Positions 25,415 to 38,500 of a stretch of 64,000 nucleotides of DNA are shown in pieces. Position 1 is the stretch's first letter, and each line of letters begins with the position of its first letter. The position numbers and the translations under genes are program-made. The notes beneath the pieces are model-generated. The model ran no database searches. It saw nothing but the letters and a program-made list of their open reading frames with translations, and was not told where the DNA came from. The DNA comes from Holacanthus passer (taxonomy: Eukaryota; Chordata; Actinopteri; Pomacanthidae), in assembly GCA_025331565.1 (NCBI GenBank), contig JAFREQ010000040.1, positions 947,501-1,011,500 on the forward strand, written 5' to 3'.

Positions 25415-26019
25415 CACTGCATTCCTCCCACTTAAACTCTGAGAAACGAAGGTACACATTTCATAACTGGTGCTTGACAATGAGGTGACAAAAAGAACCA
25501 GCCCTGTGCCTTGTTTAATGCCAGGTTTTAATCTCCCTCCTCTTTGAATTAGAGACAACTGCTCAGTGAATTTGCAGCTCTCCAACTCGTTTTAAGAGGC
25601 AAAGCAAAACTCCCACTAAACATACTTTTTTTTCAATTTTCCGCGGTGTGTGTAGGATGGAGAGGTACAGCTTCACTTAGGCTAATTATAGGCCGTCTCT
25701 AACTGGTTTTGTTGCTATGGTGCACATAATCCATTATCTGCGTACCAGGGATGTCAAAATCTAAAACTGGCTGTGAGTACATTTGCTGTGTATGGACTAG
25801 AAATGCAGCAAAAACACAATCTGTTAATGGAAATAAAAAGCAAAAAAAAATAAAAAAATAAAACAGGTTTTGAGGTTTTGGTTAATGTAGCTCTGAAAGA
25901 AGGCAGTCACTTGAGCTTCTTTCCTAACTCTCGCTGCCAGAGCGATCTACAGCACCACAGCTCGGGTTTTACTCCGGAGGAGAAGTTAAACATGACAGAA
26001 AGCTATTCACATGTCTGCA

Positions 26020-26340
26020 AGTAGAAATGACAGCAGCCCACTGTGCTGCCCTAATAAACCTCCCGTTTAAATAGACGGCACAAATATTTGCTCTGTCAGT
26101 TTGAGGTGCTTAACGCGCCGCAGCCTTCAGATCGTGTTGGACTGAAGATGCAGTTATGTATCCCCTCCGGCTGCAGAATAATTACGGCCCAGTGTTATGA
26201 CAACTGTTAATGGATCATCAAGAGCCATAAGGAGGTGGAAGCGCAAGCCTCATCAAAATTTCATTTGTAGACGCTGCAATCATCGAAATAACAACGTAAT
26301 CCTGTTCTTGGAGTTAAGCTCGCCACCTTGGTCAACAATA
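26020..26340. other. candidate conserved non-coding block in mid intron 1
   Basis: Unique, repeat-free sequence with several homeodomain-type cores (aataattacgg at about 26177, cctaataaacc at about 26050, actgttaatgg at about 26204) set in moderately GC-rich DNA, and no preserved reading frame. Its texture is that of many vertebrate regulatory elements, but this is inference only. Confidence 0.25.
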
Positions 26341-26530
26341 AAAAGCTAAAACAATCAAGAGCGCGTGTGTGTTATTTCAGTCCCAAGCCATCGTCTATTT
26401 TTTAATATCTGCCTTGGATGATGCGATGAGTATCCTGTTTTAGACCCTCATAAAAGGAAAATCAGGATATAACTCAATAAACGTTAATTTGGCCCGAGGC
26501 GTTTTGGAATATGAAGACATCAATCTTAAT

Positions 26531-26562
26531 GCAGCCCCCCACCACCGCCGCCGCCGCCGCCA
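26531..26562. repeat. (CCG)n-like trinucleotide run
   Basis: ccaccaccgccgccgccgcc followed by gccaccgcc, in non-coding DNA. Confidence 0.85.
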
Positions 26563-27617
26563 CCGCCTCCCGTCAGCTTGTGACAGCAGATCAAGTCATC
26601 ACCCAAAACAGCACTTGTGTAATGAAGGAGAACGAGGAGAGAGGATGGCAGAAAAGAAGAGATTTCAAAGAGAATTTCAGTTTATTACAACTTCAGTCTT
26701 GTTTTTATAGTCAGAAATAATCACACTTTACTCACAGAGATAATTGCTGAGATCTGAGAACATGGCAATATCAATGAAAATAGTTCCAATGGGGCAAGAA
26801 ACTCCCAGTTTAGACAAACTTATGTGGATCTTATTTTAGATCTAAACCATTACTTTGGTACAGTTTTATCATAACTCACAGAAATGATGGGACAAAAGTA
26901 CAAAAATAAACCCAAGTTATAATAAACTGAAATTCTCGTCTAACTTGAGATCACAGCTCTCTTGCCCTGAAATTGGCAGTATGGTTCTTCAATGGTTTCT
27001 AAGTTTTGCCGTGTTCATGCATGTATTTGTATATTATATTATATATCATGTATCCAAAGTATTTTTCTGCAAATAACTCAAGTTCCCCATGAGCTCCAGG
27101 TGCAAAATCACATCCTGTCCTGTTTTCATCCAGGAGAGAAGATGAAGGTCATTCTTCAGCACATTACTGTTGACAATGCATCAACATTGTGAGCACGACG
27201 TGTCCGTCTTGCAGTCATCACATCTTTCATTCAGATAAATTTGTTTCGGTCTGTGCCATAACAAACGGCGCATGAGAGACCATCTGCCTTCGGACAAATG
27301 GAATGACAGCGTAATATTTTACTGTTAGGACGGAGTAAATCGCTCTCCTGACACACACACGCCTCAATTATCTGCTCTGCTCTGTCCTCTCCACACCTCC
27401 ATCATGCTGTCCAAAAATCTCCAGCTTTCTTTACTGACACCTCACATCCCTCCTTCCCTTCCTCTTTTTCCTCCCTCCCTCCTTTTTTGTCCTTTGCTTC
27501 CCTTCTTGAAGCTGACTGACAGCTCTTCCCCCGGTGAGCGTGGCGTTAAGATCACTCCTGTCTGTTTTCAGCCAGCCTTGATTAAAAGAATGGACCTGTC
27601 TGGGCCACTGCGAGACA

Positions 27618-27618
<1 letters not shown>

Positions 27619-27670
<52 letters not shown>
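27619..27670. repeat. (AC)n microsatellite, 26 units
   Basis: A pure AC tract of 52 bases. A second tract lies 110 bases further on. Confidence 0.95.
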
Positions 27671-27672
<2 letters not shown>

Positions 27673-27778
27673 CCTACACTGAGAGAGGAGGTGCTGTCCG
27701 AGGTCTGATCTTAGCGTCGGGCCTGCTTGGGCCTGCCTGTCGGTTCAGGTGTCTGCAGGCTGCACGCTGACAACTGAG

Positions 27779-27780
<2 letters not shown>

Positions 27781-27809
<29 letters not shown>
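27781..27809. repeat. (CA)n microsatellite
   Basis: About 14 CA units. Confidence 0.95.
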
Positions 27810-27811
<2 letters not shown>

Positions 27812-28424
27812 ACAAACACACACTGCTTCCTTGCTTCCATCACTCAGGTGAACACAGAAAAAGAGTCATTTAACAAATATAATTGTAATGAGTCTGACTG
27901 TTATTGTTGGATGAGGCAGCGCGCAGGGCGGCGAAGTTCATGGAAAAATGATAATTGCATGGCGTATGTTGCAAATTACTGTGATCAGGGTCATAAATTA
28001 TGATTGTGTCACTTTCTGGAATCAAACATGTTTGAATGCACTTTTGCACCTTCACATGTTTTCACTTGCACTTCTTTCAGTCAGCGCTGCATGTTCTGCA
28101 TTTGCAACTGATCCAAATTTCAAAGGGTCTGACATCTGTTTTACTTCTTAGCAGATCTTGAAAACAAAGATGGGACCTGCTGAGCTGCTGTCATATATGC
28201 AGAGTAGGAGCAAGACGTCTGAAGCCTTTCTAATGATCTCACAGCCAACATTTAACCATCGTTCATTCTTCTTGATCTTGGAAATAGCAGTTAAGAATAC
28301 AGTTATACTGCAATTCCCATTTGGTAGCTTTCCATCACATCACATGATTTTCATCTGTTCATCAGATCATCATGTAGGACAAATTGTACTTTACATTACT
28401 CAGAAAAACATTTAACATCCATAC

Positions 28425-28600
28425 GTCTTACATGACAACTGGGCAAGCTCCATCTGCTGATGAAGATCATGTGAGATCCTCTAGAAAAGCAACTATATGG
28501 ACTGAGAGTTTTCTCAAGAGCCACCATTTACATCACTTTGAGACAGTTTACCTTTACTTTACCTTACCTTTATCAGGATATGATGAGTAAACTCAGAATC
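28425..28600 (+). repeat. possible dispersed-repeat relic
   Basis: The segment catgacaactgggcaagctc, atctgctgatgaagatcatg, gagatcctctagaaaagc and actgagagttttctc, followed by acctttactttacctt and gagtaaactcagaa, has the style of a fish dispersed element that I recall only roughly. No ORF or terminal repeats are seen. Confidence 0.25.
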
Positions 28601-31138
28601 AAAATAATAATTGAACTCTCAACAGCCAATATGTCTCCCATTCTGCTTTATTCTTATTACTCATTATTTTTGGTTTTCACAGATTTCCACCGATAAGGAG
28701 AAATATTAATTTGTCCTCACAGCAAACTTTTATATAACAATCACTGAAGTAGGACATTATTGATGATGCAAATGCGTCATATCTACGATTAATCGCACAG
28801 GCCAGAGAGAAGTTTCAAAATAAAGTACAACAGGGAAGGACTGAAAGTGGAACACGAGCCTTGCTCATGCAGAGAAATCAGAGTTGGCGCAGAGAAAGAT
28901 AATTTAATATTCTCAGTTTTCTCTATTTCAGTCTTCACTTTCCTTCGCCACCCTCCCGCCCCCCATCCTCCCGACTGGCTGTCACAGATTGTTCTGTGAA
29001 GTTTTTCCCTCGTTCTGCAGCATCTTAAGATCTTTACCTTCACACAGAACAGATGCAACCCACTTTAGAGATAAAGTGAAAGGAGGGGAGAAAAAAAACA
29101 AAAAAGTCCAGAACCAGTTACAAACCACAGCGCTTTGGAAGAGAAGAGCGAGGAGGAGGAACGCTGGCAACAACAGAGGAACACAAGGCCATTGATGGAA
29201 TATTCTAGACTTTGATTAAAGACGGATCAGAGAACAACCGACGTCTCCCTCTTCTTGTTCTCCCTCTGTTCTCGCAGCCGCCCGACCTCCTCATCCCGCA
29301 GCCCAGTTTTTTCTACTTTTAAATAGAGTGGAAGAAGTGAATGAAGAGGAGGACTGTGGAGGGGAAGCTGAAGGAAGCGTTTTATGACTTGACGATGAGC
29401 TGGGAGATCAGATGTGTGTGATGTAAGCAGGCGTCGTGTTTTCACTGTAACAGCATCTGGAGGAGCTGAACAGAGGAGCGGGAGGATGGTGGGGAAGGAG
29501 AGAGGAGAGGAGGACGCAAACAAAACTTGCTTGCTTTCTTTCAAAGCCGACGCTGTTTCCTTTCTGACGAGGTTTTTCAGAGATATTTTAGTCAAGGCGG
29601 CTTTGAGGCAGAGAGGGTTTCAGCAGGATGCCAGCTTCGACGCTGTTTTGTCACGGAGTTTGTTTTTGTTTCCTTCTTGGCATCTCATACATTTTGTTCC
29701 CCCCCCCGTTCCGCAGCGACAGAACAACATCTGCGTCTCTACATTCTGCAGGACAACAAAGCAGCTGAGACTTGATGTTTAATGAACAACCTGCTGATCC
29801 TCATCAGACCTGCAGGACGATAAGCTGAAACGTCTCGAGCCTCCTCCCTCTCTCTGCTGTCAACAACCCGACGACAAACAGAGCTCCTTTTGTGCAGCAA
29901 AGAGACGATTACTGACCTCCAGACAGGCCGGGGGAATAAAACCTGCAATGATTAAAGGACCTTTTAGTAAATCATTGGCTGCTTTGCATGGCAGAACCCT
30001 CTGAAGTCGCCTGAAAGACTGGAAGTGGAGGTGGAGGAACTGAAGAGGAGACGGGGGGGGCTATTTTTCTTTTCTTAGTGCAACAGCCAGTGAAATGAGA
30101 TGTGCTTGAGGCTCATTAAGAGGAGAGGGGCTGAATTCATTTAACCTCCCCCTACCCACCAAAAAAACCACACACACTTCAGAACTGATCAGCTGTGGCC
30201 ATCGTGAACCTGATGGCCAACACACACTCAGTCCAACACACACACAGCTCCCATTAGCTTAACAAAACTGTCGTGTCTGCTGTTCTCCTTAAGCGAAAGA
30301 CAGCCGGTCTTGTGATGAGCGGCACATTTCAGCTCTAAGATGAGGATTTAGATACACTCCCTCGTTTCATGTGCCTGCCTGACATCATGCTCCTGCGCCT
30401 CTGATCCGATTAGGACGTTTGGAGGTGCACGGTATCGCCGCAATGAGATTTGGATTAGTACCAGCTGAGGATTCAGGTTGGGAAATATACATCAAGCTGT
30501 GACATGAACAAAGTAGTTACAGGGAAGGGGAACAGTAGTTTGGCTTCATCGAGGAAGCAGGTGTGTGCCAGGTACAAACACATAAAACAGGACTTGGCAC
30601 TGCTGAATTGTTGAGATCTGAGGATGCAATGACATCAAAAAAAGGCAGGAACACGAGTGGCCAAAAGATCAGGTTTACAAGGTTGTTAACAGAGCAGAAG
30701 TTCTACCAAACCTTTTGGAAAATGAAGGGAAACAGCTGCCCTGTGGGACTCCCCACATCTAAGCAATTAAAGTGGTGAGTAAAACCTCATAATAACTGAC
30801 AGGACTGATGGCCAAGACTACAAATACAAGACCTTTAATAAAAAGCCAGGGGCGATTCCAGTTGGAATCATTGGTTTACTATCTAATAAAAGCTAAAATG
30901 GCAAAAATAAAATCTTAAAAAATACAGAATCCAGCATCGGAGTAATCCTACACACAAACAGACACAAATACACACACACAAGGTGCTCAGGTGTTAAAGA
31001 GGTATCCCAGTATAATCTGGTTCCGATACCAAACCCGTGGATTAGGTAAATGAAGCTGAGGCCTCTTTGTCCGTCTGCACACTTCACCACTGAGCTGGGA
31101 GCAATTAGCCACTTACTGCACTTGTGGTGGGACACGCG

Positions 31139-31166
31139 CACACACACGCACACACACACACACACA
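31139..31166. repeat. (CA)n microsatellite, impure
   Basis: A CA run with one cgca interruption. A GT run (31501-31519) lies 340 bases further on. Confidence 0.85.
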
Positions 31167-31854
31167 ACTGACCAAGAAACACATGTTCTCTCTCTCATAT
31201 CTCGTATTCACACACACCATCTCTCTCTGTCCGACGCACACGCATACACCTCATGTCTATCCCATTACAGGAGCCCCCAGGCCCAGCTTGCAGGCTGAAA
31301 AGCCCAATTTGTTTATTCCTGTGGGGATTATGGGGAGGGGGAGGGGGGGGTGAAATGCATCTAACAGAGTGCAGGGGCCCCTCTCTCAAAGCTCTTTAAT
31401 TACTGCTCCTCCTCGCCCCCCAGCACCCTCCAACACCACCGCCTCCCGGAACTCAGCCACAATGAACTTGAGCTAGAGTTAACCGCACGGCCACTCTCAG
31501 GGTGTGTGTGTGTGTGTGAATGTGTGAGCATGTGTGTGTGTGAGATATAGACAGAAAGGGAGGAAGAAAGAGATCACTAGCCAAACTCCCATCCCCCATA
31601 ATACTCCCTTCCTCCTCCTCCTGTCAAGGCATTCCAACCTCACAGGGGGCCAACACGGGGCAGCGAACTGGGACTAAAGCAACAACATCCCATCTCATCC
31701 CAACCAACATCACCTGCACACACACCTGTGTTAGGAGTGATAAGAAGTTCTGCTGCATTTAGACCAACATTTGTGCTGCGTCCAAAAGATGTAGCTCCTT
31801 CATTCATTTCATGAGGTCACCGTTGGCACAGCCGAGGTCGCGACAAAGAATCTC

Positions 31855-31975
31855 CAGCAAGGTCGTCTGCAAAAAAGTTGAACCTGGCTAAACTTTTGCA
31901 TCAACCCAATCCAGCATCATCCCTCACTGACCTGTGTTGGCCAAATGTGTTGCAAATAACAAACTTTTAAAAGCA
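31855..31975 (+). repeat. dispersed repeat relic related to 2655-2830
   Basis: The partner of the 2.65 kb copy, sharing an ordered series of words around aacctggctaaacttttgc. Boundaries are uncertain because the copies are strongly diverged outside the shared core. Confidence 0.35.
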
Positions 31976-33479
31976 AAATTTATGCACAATCAATAGCTAC
32001 AAAAGAACTGGCAATACAGAGCTTTATCCACCTATAGGATCTACACAAAGTCTTGCACAGAGGAAAGCGGCTCATCTTTAATGCTCCACTGTAGCTGTTC
32101 AACACATCGGGACGAGCAGTGCTCATGTAGCTGAAGCACCACACTCACTCTGCACTTAATATGCCAACTGTTCCTAGTTAATGTGGTGACAGTGACTGAA
32201 ATCATCTTCTGAAATGCGCTTTAGAGCAAAGGCTGATTTTCTGCACAAAGAGAGGAGCATGAAATCGTAAAAACCCCAAAGTTGGAGTTAAAACGTTTTC
32301 ACAGAATGAGAGCGATGGATGATGACGATGGTGGCGGAGCTCTCTTCCATATTCCATCTCAGTTGTTGATCCCTGTAACTGGTTCCATAGATTTTCCCAC
32401 AATCTCTTGCGGCCTGGAGCTGCTCCCACAATGCCCGGCGGGGATCTGTGGGTTCCAAACAAAAGCCCCCAGGCAGCCCGGACCACGGTTAAACATGTTA
32501 AAGAAACACTGGAGGAACTCTTTCTCGTCTTTATGCACTCTTTCTCTCCGTATTTCACTCTCTCCCTCTTTCTTTCTCTCTGTGACTCACCCCCCATCAC
32601 CACCACCTTCCTCCTCTCACTTCATAAGAGGGACAGGGGGTGAGGGGGGTTCTTATCCCACAGAAAAGAGAGGAGGAAGAAAAATAGTGAGAGCAGGGAG
32701 GGAGAGGGTCTTGGTGATTGATTAGAGGCAGAGAGGAAAAATGGTTGAGTCTCACATGAAACACAGAAGCAGCCAGAGATGACTCTATTCACACTTGTTA
32801 AAGAGCACTTTCCAAAGGCTTCCTCTCCACACACACGTTTACAGAAAAAGACTTGTCTGCTCCTAAAGGCACTCTGTCAGGGTGAAAGCAGTTTTCCTCT
32901 ATAAAGACTCTCAGACCCAAACATCTCTCTGAGCCTGGCGAAAAAAAAAGAGGCTGAATCCAGCTGACTTTCCACTTGCAGGCAAACTCCAAATATAGAT
33001 TTTGACTTAAATATCCAAGTTTAGTATCTGATACAAATGCTTATTCTACAGCACTGGAAATGACACCACATGCTAACAGAAAAGGAGTTTTACTCATCCC
33101 CTCATACCTGACCTGTGCTATCAAGAGAAACCTCGAGTTCCTTGAGGCATCAGGATGCTTCAAAGTGCTTGTCGGATCATGTAACAGCTTCTGAAACCCC
33201 ATTCTGACAAACCTTTCTGATCTCACAATTTGGGAGCTGTGTCAAACTATTTTTGCAAGCAAGCATCTTTCACAGCAATTGGCCATTTGTGCAGAGGTAA
33301 GAAAATATGCTGAATTTTAACTTATCACTCAAGCTATATCTGCAACTTTTCAAGTGTATGTCTGGGCGCAACACTATGAATGAGGAGGCCAAAAGTATGT
33401 GCCATTATCCAACATTATCATGTCTCATCTGCACTTCCCCACCATCAAATGAGGCCATTAAAAACAGGTATGACCACTT

Positions 33480-33950
33480 TCCCCTTTAGATGTGGCTGGA
33501 AGAAACTGCCTCTTTTGAGGTTACCTTTAAAAAACTTCTCCAAACCTTTGTCTCCTCCAGACTTGATTAATGTAACTTCCACTACTTAGAACAGAAATAA
33601 TTATCATTGCACAAAGTACAATGAAACAGAGTACACTAGTCTTAACCATAAAGCCATCTCCCGCATCACAGATCTCTCCTGCCCTGACCTCATCACACTG
33701 GTCGAGAATTAGAAAAGAGTTTATTATAAGATTTTAGTCCTCTCATTTAAAGCTTTACATGCCTGTGCCCTGGTTACATCACTGATGTGTAAGCTTCAAA
33801 AAAGGCTTTGGTGCTTTTTCTTAAAAGAAGCCTACAGGTAGTTCCTTCATCCTCAACTCAGCTGCCAACTTGTGCATTCAGAGCTTTCTGTGATACCATC
33901 TTGTACTTCTTCTCATTTCACTAACTGATGTTGCACTGAATTAAATTTTA
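33480..33950 (+). pseudogene. LINE reverse-transcriptase C-terminal relic
   Basis: Broken frames on the plus strand still show ORF2 C-terminal motifs of fish non-LTR retrotransposons. At 33531-33585: KLLQTFVSSRLD, a stop, then CN; the family has HAFVSSRLDYCN, and the Tyr codon has become TAA. At 33724-33785: YKILVLSFKALHACAL, where the family has YKIL-LTFKALHGLAP. A later part (about 33830-33900) resembles the downstream 'LVVP..R' and 'R.F.V.AP' segments only faintly. Many stops and frameshifts show an old dead copy. The clade (Rex1/Babar or L2 type) is uncertain. Confidence 0.6.
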
Positions 33951-33999
33951 AACACATTTTAAGCACTTCCTAATTCTCTTATTACTCTAATTCTAATGG

Positions 34000-35550
34000 G
34001 GGAAAAAACTGCAGCACTCTTGTTATTGCTGTGTTGTGTACTATACAAAAGTGCTGTGAAATAAATGTTAATGTGATTATATTTGGCCGCATTTGTAACG
34101 GAGTATGTTCATAAGGCTGCAAGACTGTAAAATCCAAAACAGCGGCGACCTCTTGTCCCCATCTACCCCATGTCAGGCTCCCAGTCTGTTTCTGAGGATG
34201 AAGGATTGAGAACAGGTGGGCCAGTGGCTCCAGACGCACGGACACGCGTGTAATCGTCATGACATAGGGATTTGGACCCAGAGCAAACAGCTTCTCACCC
34301 CAGGACATACGATACCTCCTGACATCATGCTGGACAATTGTCTCTCTCTGTGTACAACACGTGCATGTACATAAATGTCTGGTTTTCCATGCATAATCCC
34401 TCACTGCAAACCTATAGGTGGTTTGACTTTCTAACCCCCGATCAGGTCAGGAAAATTTTTGCTTCTGTAAACATCCTGTGAAAGAGACAGTACAGAAAAC
34501 AATGAGTGTTATGTTTCTGATTTGTTCAGAAGAAACATAAACTCCTTGGTCATTTTTGTTTTTCACTTCTGGCGGCCACAATGGCTTACCAGAAAATATC
34601 ACACATCCTGTCTGTCATAGGTGATTCTGGGAAGTTCAAAAAAGCCACAGCAAAAAATGCTGAGCCCCAAAGTTGAGGACAAAGTAGGAAATAAACAGGA
34701 CTCACAGCTGGAAAAGAAATGCTACAAACATATCTAGCAACGCTGAGTCATTACATCTTTCTTGACTTTATCATCCAGCCCCAGGGATGAATATCCAGAG
34801 ACTCATCATGTTCTTCAACTGGCTAACTATAAGCTTCTCTTCATTCAGCTGAGAGCTCAGGCATCTTTAAGCACAGTTAACTGAGCTGCCAGTGATATTG
34901 TGTAATCCGGTTTGTTGCTAAATCTCAGCTTTCCCTCACCTAATCCACTCATAATGGGTTGAATGCCTTGATAACCTGTTTCCTTCCTCTCTTTGCCCAT
35001 TGCTCATTCCACTCTTTTGGTCTCCTACTGTCTACATCCATTGGACCTTTAACTTCAGTCTATTCAGTCTTCAAGTTCCTCCTTTCTCAATTTTGCTTAT
35101 TTCTTCTTTCTCAGTCTGTCGTCAAAGAGAGGAGACCAGAGTAGTGACCGTATTTTTCCTCATCATCCATGTAGTGGCCTCCAGCTCTTGGATGTCTCAT
35201 CCAGATGCCGGGATAGGAGACTATCTCTTTTTTTTTTTTATTTGCCTCTTAAGTTACAAGACAGACGATTGTTTAAGCAGAGCTCCACTCCAGCCAAGCC
35301 TGCTATAAATCTGGGCTGATTTGGACAGCTACGACAGCTTCCTGGACACGGCAGAGGCTGCAGGGATACACTGAGATTTGATGGGCTCGATGGCCTGGCC
35401 AGGGTTTGAGCAGAAAGAAAGTGGTGTCGATAAGAGAAGAAAGACAAGTGAGTCAGAGTCAGAAGGGCATCACTGTGTAATTGTATAAACCATCAAGGCT
35501 ATCAGGGGAACGTCCAGTCAGGTGTCTAATCGAGTGAATTAAATATCAAC

Positions 35551-35582
<32 letters not shown>

Positions 35583-38500
35583 CACCACATCAAAAATCTC
35601 ATCATACTGTTGAGCACTCACTTTGTCAAGAGCTATGTTAGTGTAGAAAAAGACAGAGACAAAATTCTATTAAAATCAAAGTGTATCCTGTCATATCACC
35701 CAACCTCAGTGAATATGTGTTTGAGCAACCGGCTACAATTGTGTGCATCTGTAAGCTCCATGTAGTCGGCCAGGCATCAGGGCATTTGCAGGGCTGGTCA
35801 ACATTCTGGGAGGAGCTTTGTGATCGATAGGCCTGCCAAGCGGCATTAGTCCTCCTGGCCCACAGGGCCCGTCTCTGGACACAAGAGCACAGGGACTTTA
35901 ACTCTGATCTTATTTATGAGCGCACAAAGGGCAGCACAAGGGGTCTTTTGGTGGGGCCTGTTCAAACAGAAGGCCGATGCGGATGGGTCTTTGAGGGGGC
36001 CGGGCCGCATTGACTCTGGGGAAGAGAGAGCGGCTGACAGGTCAGTCTTAAAGCCTTAAAAAATGGGGCCGGGATCAGGGGGTACCAAGGGAGGGGAGAG
36101 CGAGGGAGCCTCAGCCTTTTCCCTCAGCTCCCCAGAGACGAGCAGGGGCTTAGAGACAATGAGTCTGCGCTGTGGAGCTAAGGAGAGCCGAGAGTGAGCG
36201 CCGGCTAGGGGGAAGTTAAGGCAGGGAGGCAGGTGGGTGGGGCGCAGGGGGCGGCCGGTCTAGAGAAAGGGCCTCTACCTTGTCCCAGCTGTCACACAGC
36301 CCCGCACAAGTATGTCATACCTCTCCAACACTCCTCAGGCCTCCGTCCCCACGGGCATGAGCACCGGTGCTAAATCACGGAGCGACCCAGCCCCCTCTCC
36401 GGGCTGGCAGGGCAGGCGCTGATTTGGGGGATGAAGGGCAAAGGATCAAAGCCCTCAGGAGAGAAACACAACAGCTCCATCCAGCTGGACGCTTCCCTCC
36501 TGTCACCTCAGTGAGGGGGTGCTGACCAGGGAGCCATTCTGAGGGGGGTTGAGTATCATAAACTGCAAACCAGCAGGGCACTTGGTAGTATAGCATGTGT
36601 GTTTATGTGGGAGGGGGTTGGCTAAAGTCAGATGTGACACTGTGTGAGCCAAAGCACAGATCTGTCACGGCTGTCATTGTTGCTTAGCAATGAGGCGAAT
36701 AGAAGGAGAGAGACTGAAGAAAGAAGTGAGCAGGAGAAAGGCTAGAACAGTGGGAAGAGAGCGGAGGATAGTAGAGAAAACCAAGAAAGAGATCAGCAAA
36801 GAACAGCAGCGGAGAGCTGGGTGCACGTGTTCTCTCATCTCTGCATGCTAACAAACCCACGTTCAGGGGTATTTTCATGCACGTGCCACACACAGCTGCG
36901 GGTGTGTTTTTGTGCGAGCCGACTCTGAGAGGTTCATCAGGCAGCACAAAAAAAGTTGCCCGGTCATCCAATTTATGGCTGCCTCAACCCAACCGTGACC
37001 CCTCACCCCAAGTCCACTGACCTGGAAGTTACGTCCATTCGGGGCAGCCATTTCCTGACTCTATAAAGGAGGCAGCGGAACTGAAGGAGACTGAGGGTGA
37101 AAATGGAGGGGCAGAATCATTAACTACCAGCACAATGACCACAACTGTGTCCAAGTCCAGCCCAGCGTTTTGGAGAGGTCAACCTCTAAAGATCTGAGAG
37201 CCCCACATCCAGCAGCACACAGGACCTTCACAGCTGAGGGAAAAAACAGGCCTCTGACAGGACTACAGGCAGAGGCAGAGAACGTCTATAAACAGCTGGC
37301 CGCGCTCACAAACAACAAAGGAAGAAACTGCCAGGGGCACTCTTTGGTTTTCCAACTAGTAAAAAAAAAAAAGGAGCCAAATTGGACGAGGCGCTGCTGT
37401 GAGAAGTGTGCATGATAATTCTGGTGCATCGGATCAAATCTGAACAACAAACACAACATGCTGGATGTATATCAAGATCCCGATCCATCAGCAGAATGTT
37501 CCCCCACCCCCTGTCCTCCATTCACTCTGCATCAGCTATTAGTCTTCACAGCTCCACGGATCCAGAGGCTCTTGTCTAGGCATGACAATCTGGCGCACTG
37601 GTCTTGGCTTAACGCAGATCTGGAACTTGACGTCCGTTTATGCAACGATCTCCAGCGCAGTCAAGGTTACAACAAGGATCAGACAGCCAGACAGAGGAAG
37701 GGAGAGTCTGGCAAATCTCCAGTCTTCTTCCTTCCAGTGCCAATTGCTCCTAAAATCTGAGCCGCCTTCAATCCAAGGTCCAGCATGGCAGATAACATTC
37801 ATGCTACTCTATCAATAGCGCTGTCCCAGTGTCCCTGCAAGGGTTATTCACAAAGAGCTGGTGTTTGGCAATAGTTCAGATAAGCCTTTGGCAAAGTCAA
37901 CAGTGTGATATAGAGATGGGTGTGTTTGATGGATAAGGAAGTAATGAAGTGGCTGGACGGGAGACAGGCAAAGGGGAGAGAAATATAGTGAGTGAATGAG
38001 TGTTTAGATTCATGGGTGAGGCAAAATTACTCTTCTCCTTACTTCACCTTTCATTTTTCTCTTCCCTGTTGGGGTTTGATGTCCATCATCTCTCCACTAC
38101 TTAACAGTCCGGTCATCACTGAGATGAAGCCATAAAGCTGGAGTTAGAGGATGTGTATATACTGACACGCCACTCCTTAAAAACTGCATACTGTTTCTGC
38201 TTCTAAAGTTGTTGACAGTGGAGATAACATATAGAAAAAGAAAGCCCGAGTTATCTTTCATCTTTTCAGTAATGCTAATCACAGACAGCTATAGTAGTAA
38301 TATTAACCATAGTCTTGTAATTTTCAATTTTTTGCTTTGTGCATTTTATTACCTCATTTTTAGGAATACAAACAAACACACATGGCCTGATAATGACAAC
38401 ATATCCAGCTTTTGTCACAATTATCAGCAGGTGGAATCCAGCCCTGAATTATAAATCGACTCTTATGCCAATGGCGTCTCACAATGGGAACGTCTGTATG

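Noticed and set aside
33982..34404. Minus-strand 140-codon frame
   Set aside because: It has no recognisable domain, no splice context, and it borders a decayed LINE. A chance frame is most likely.
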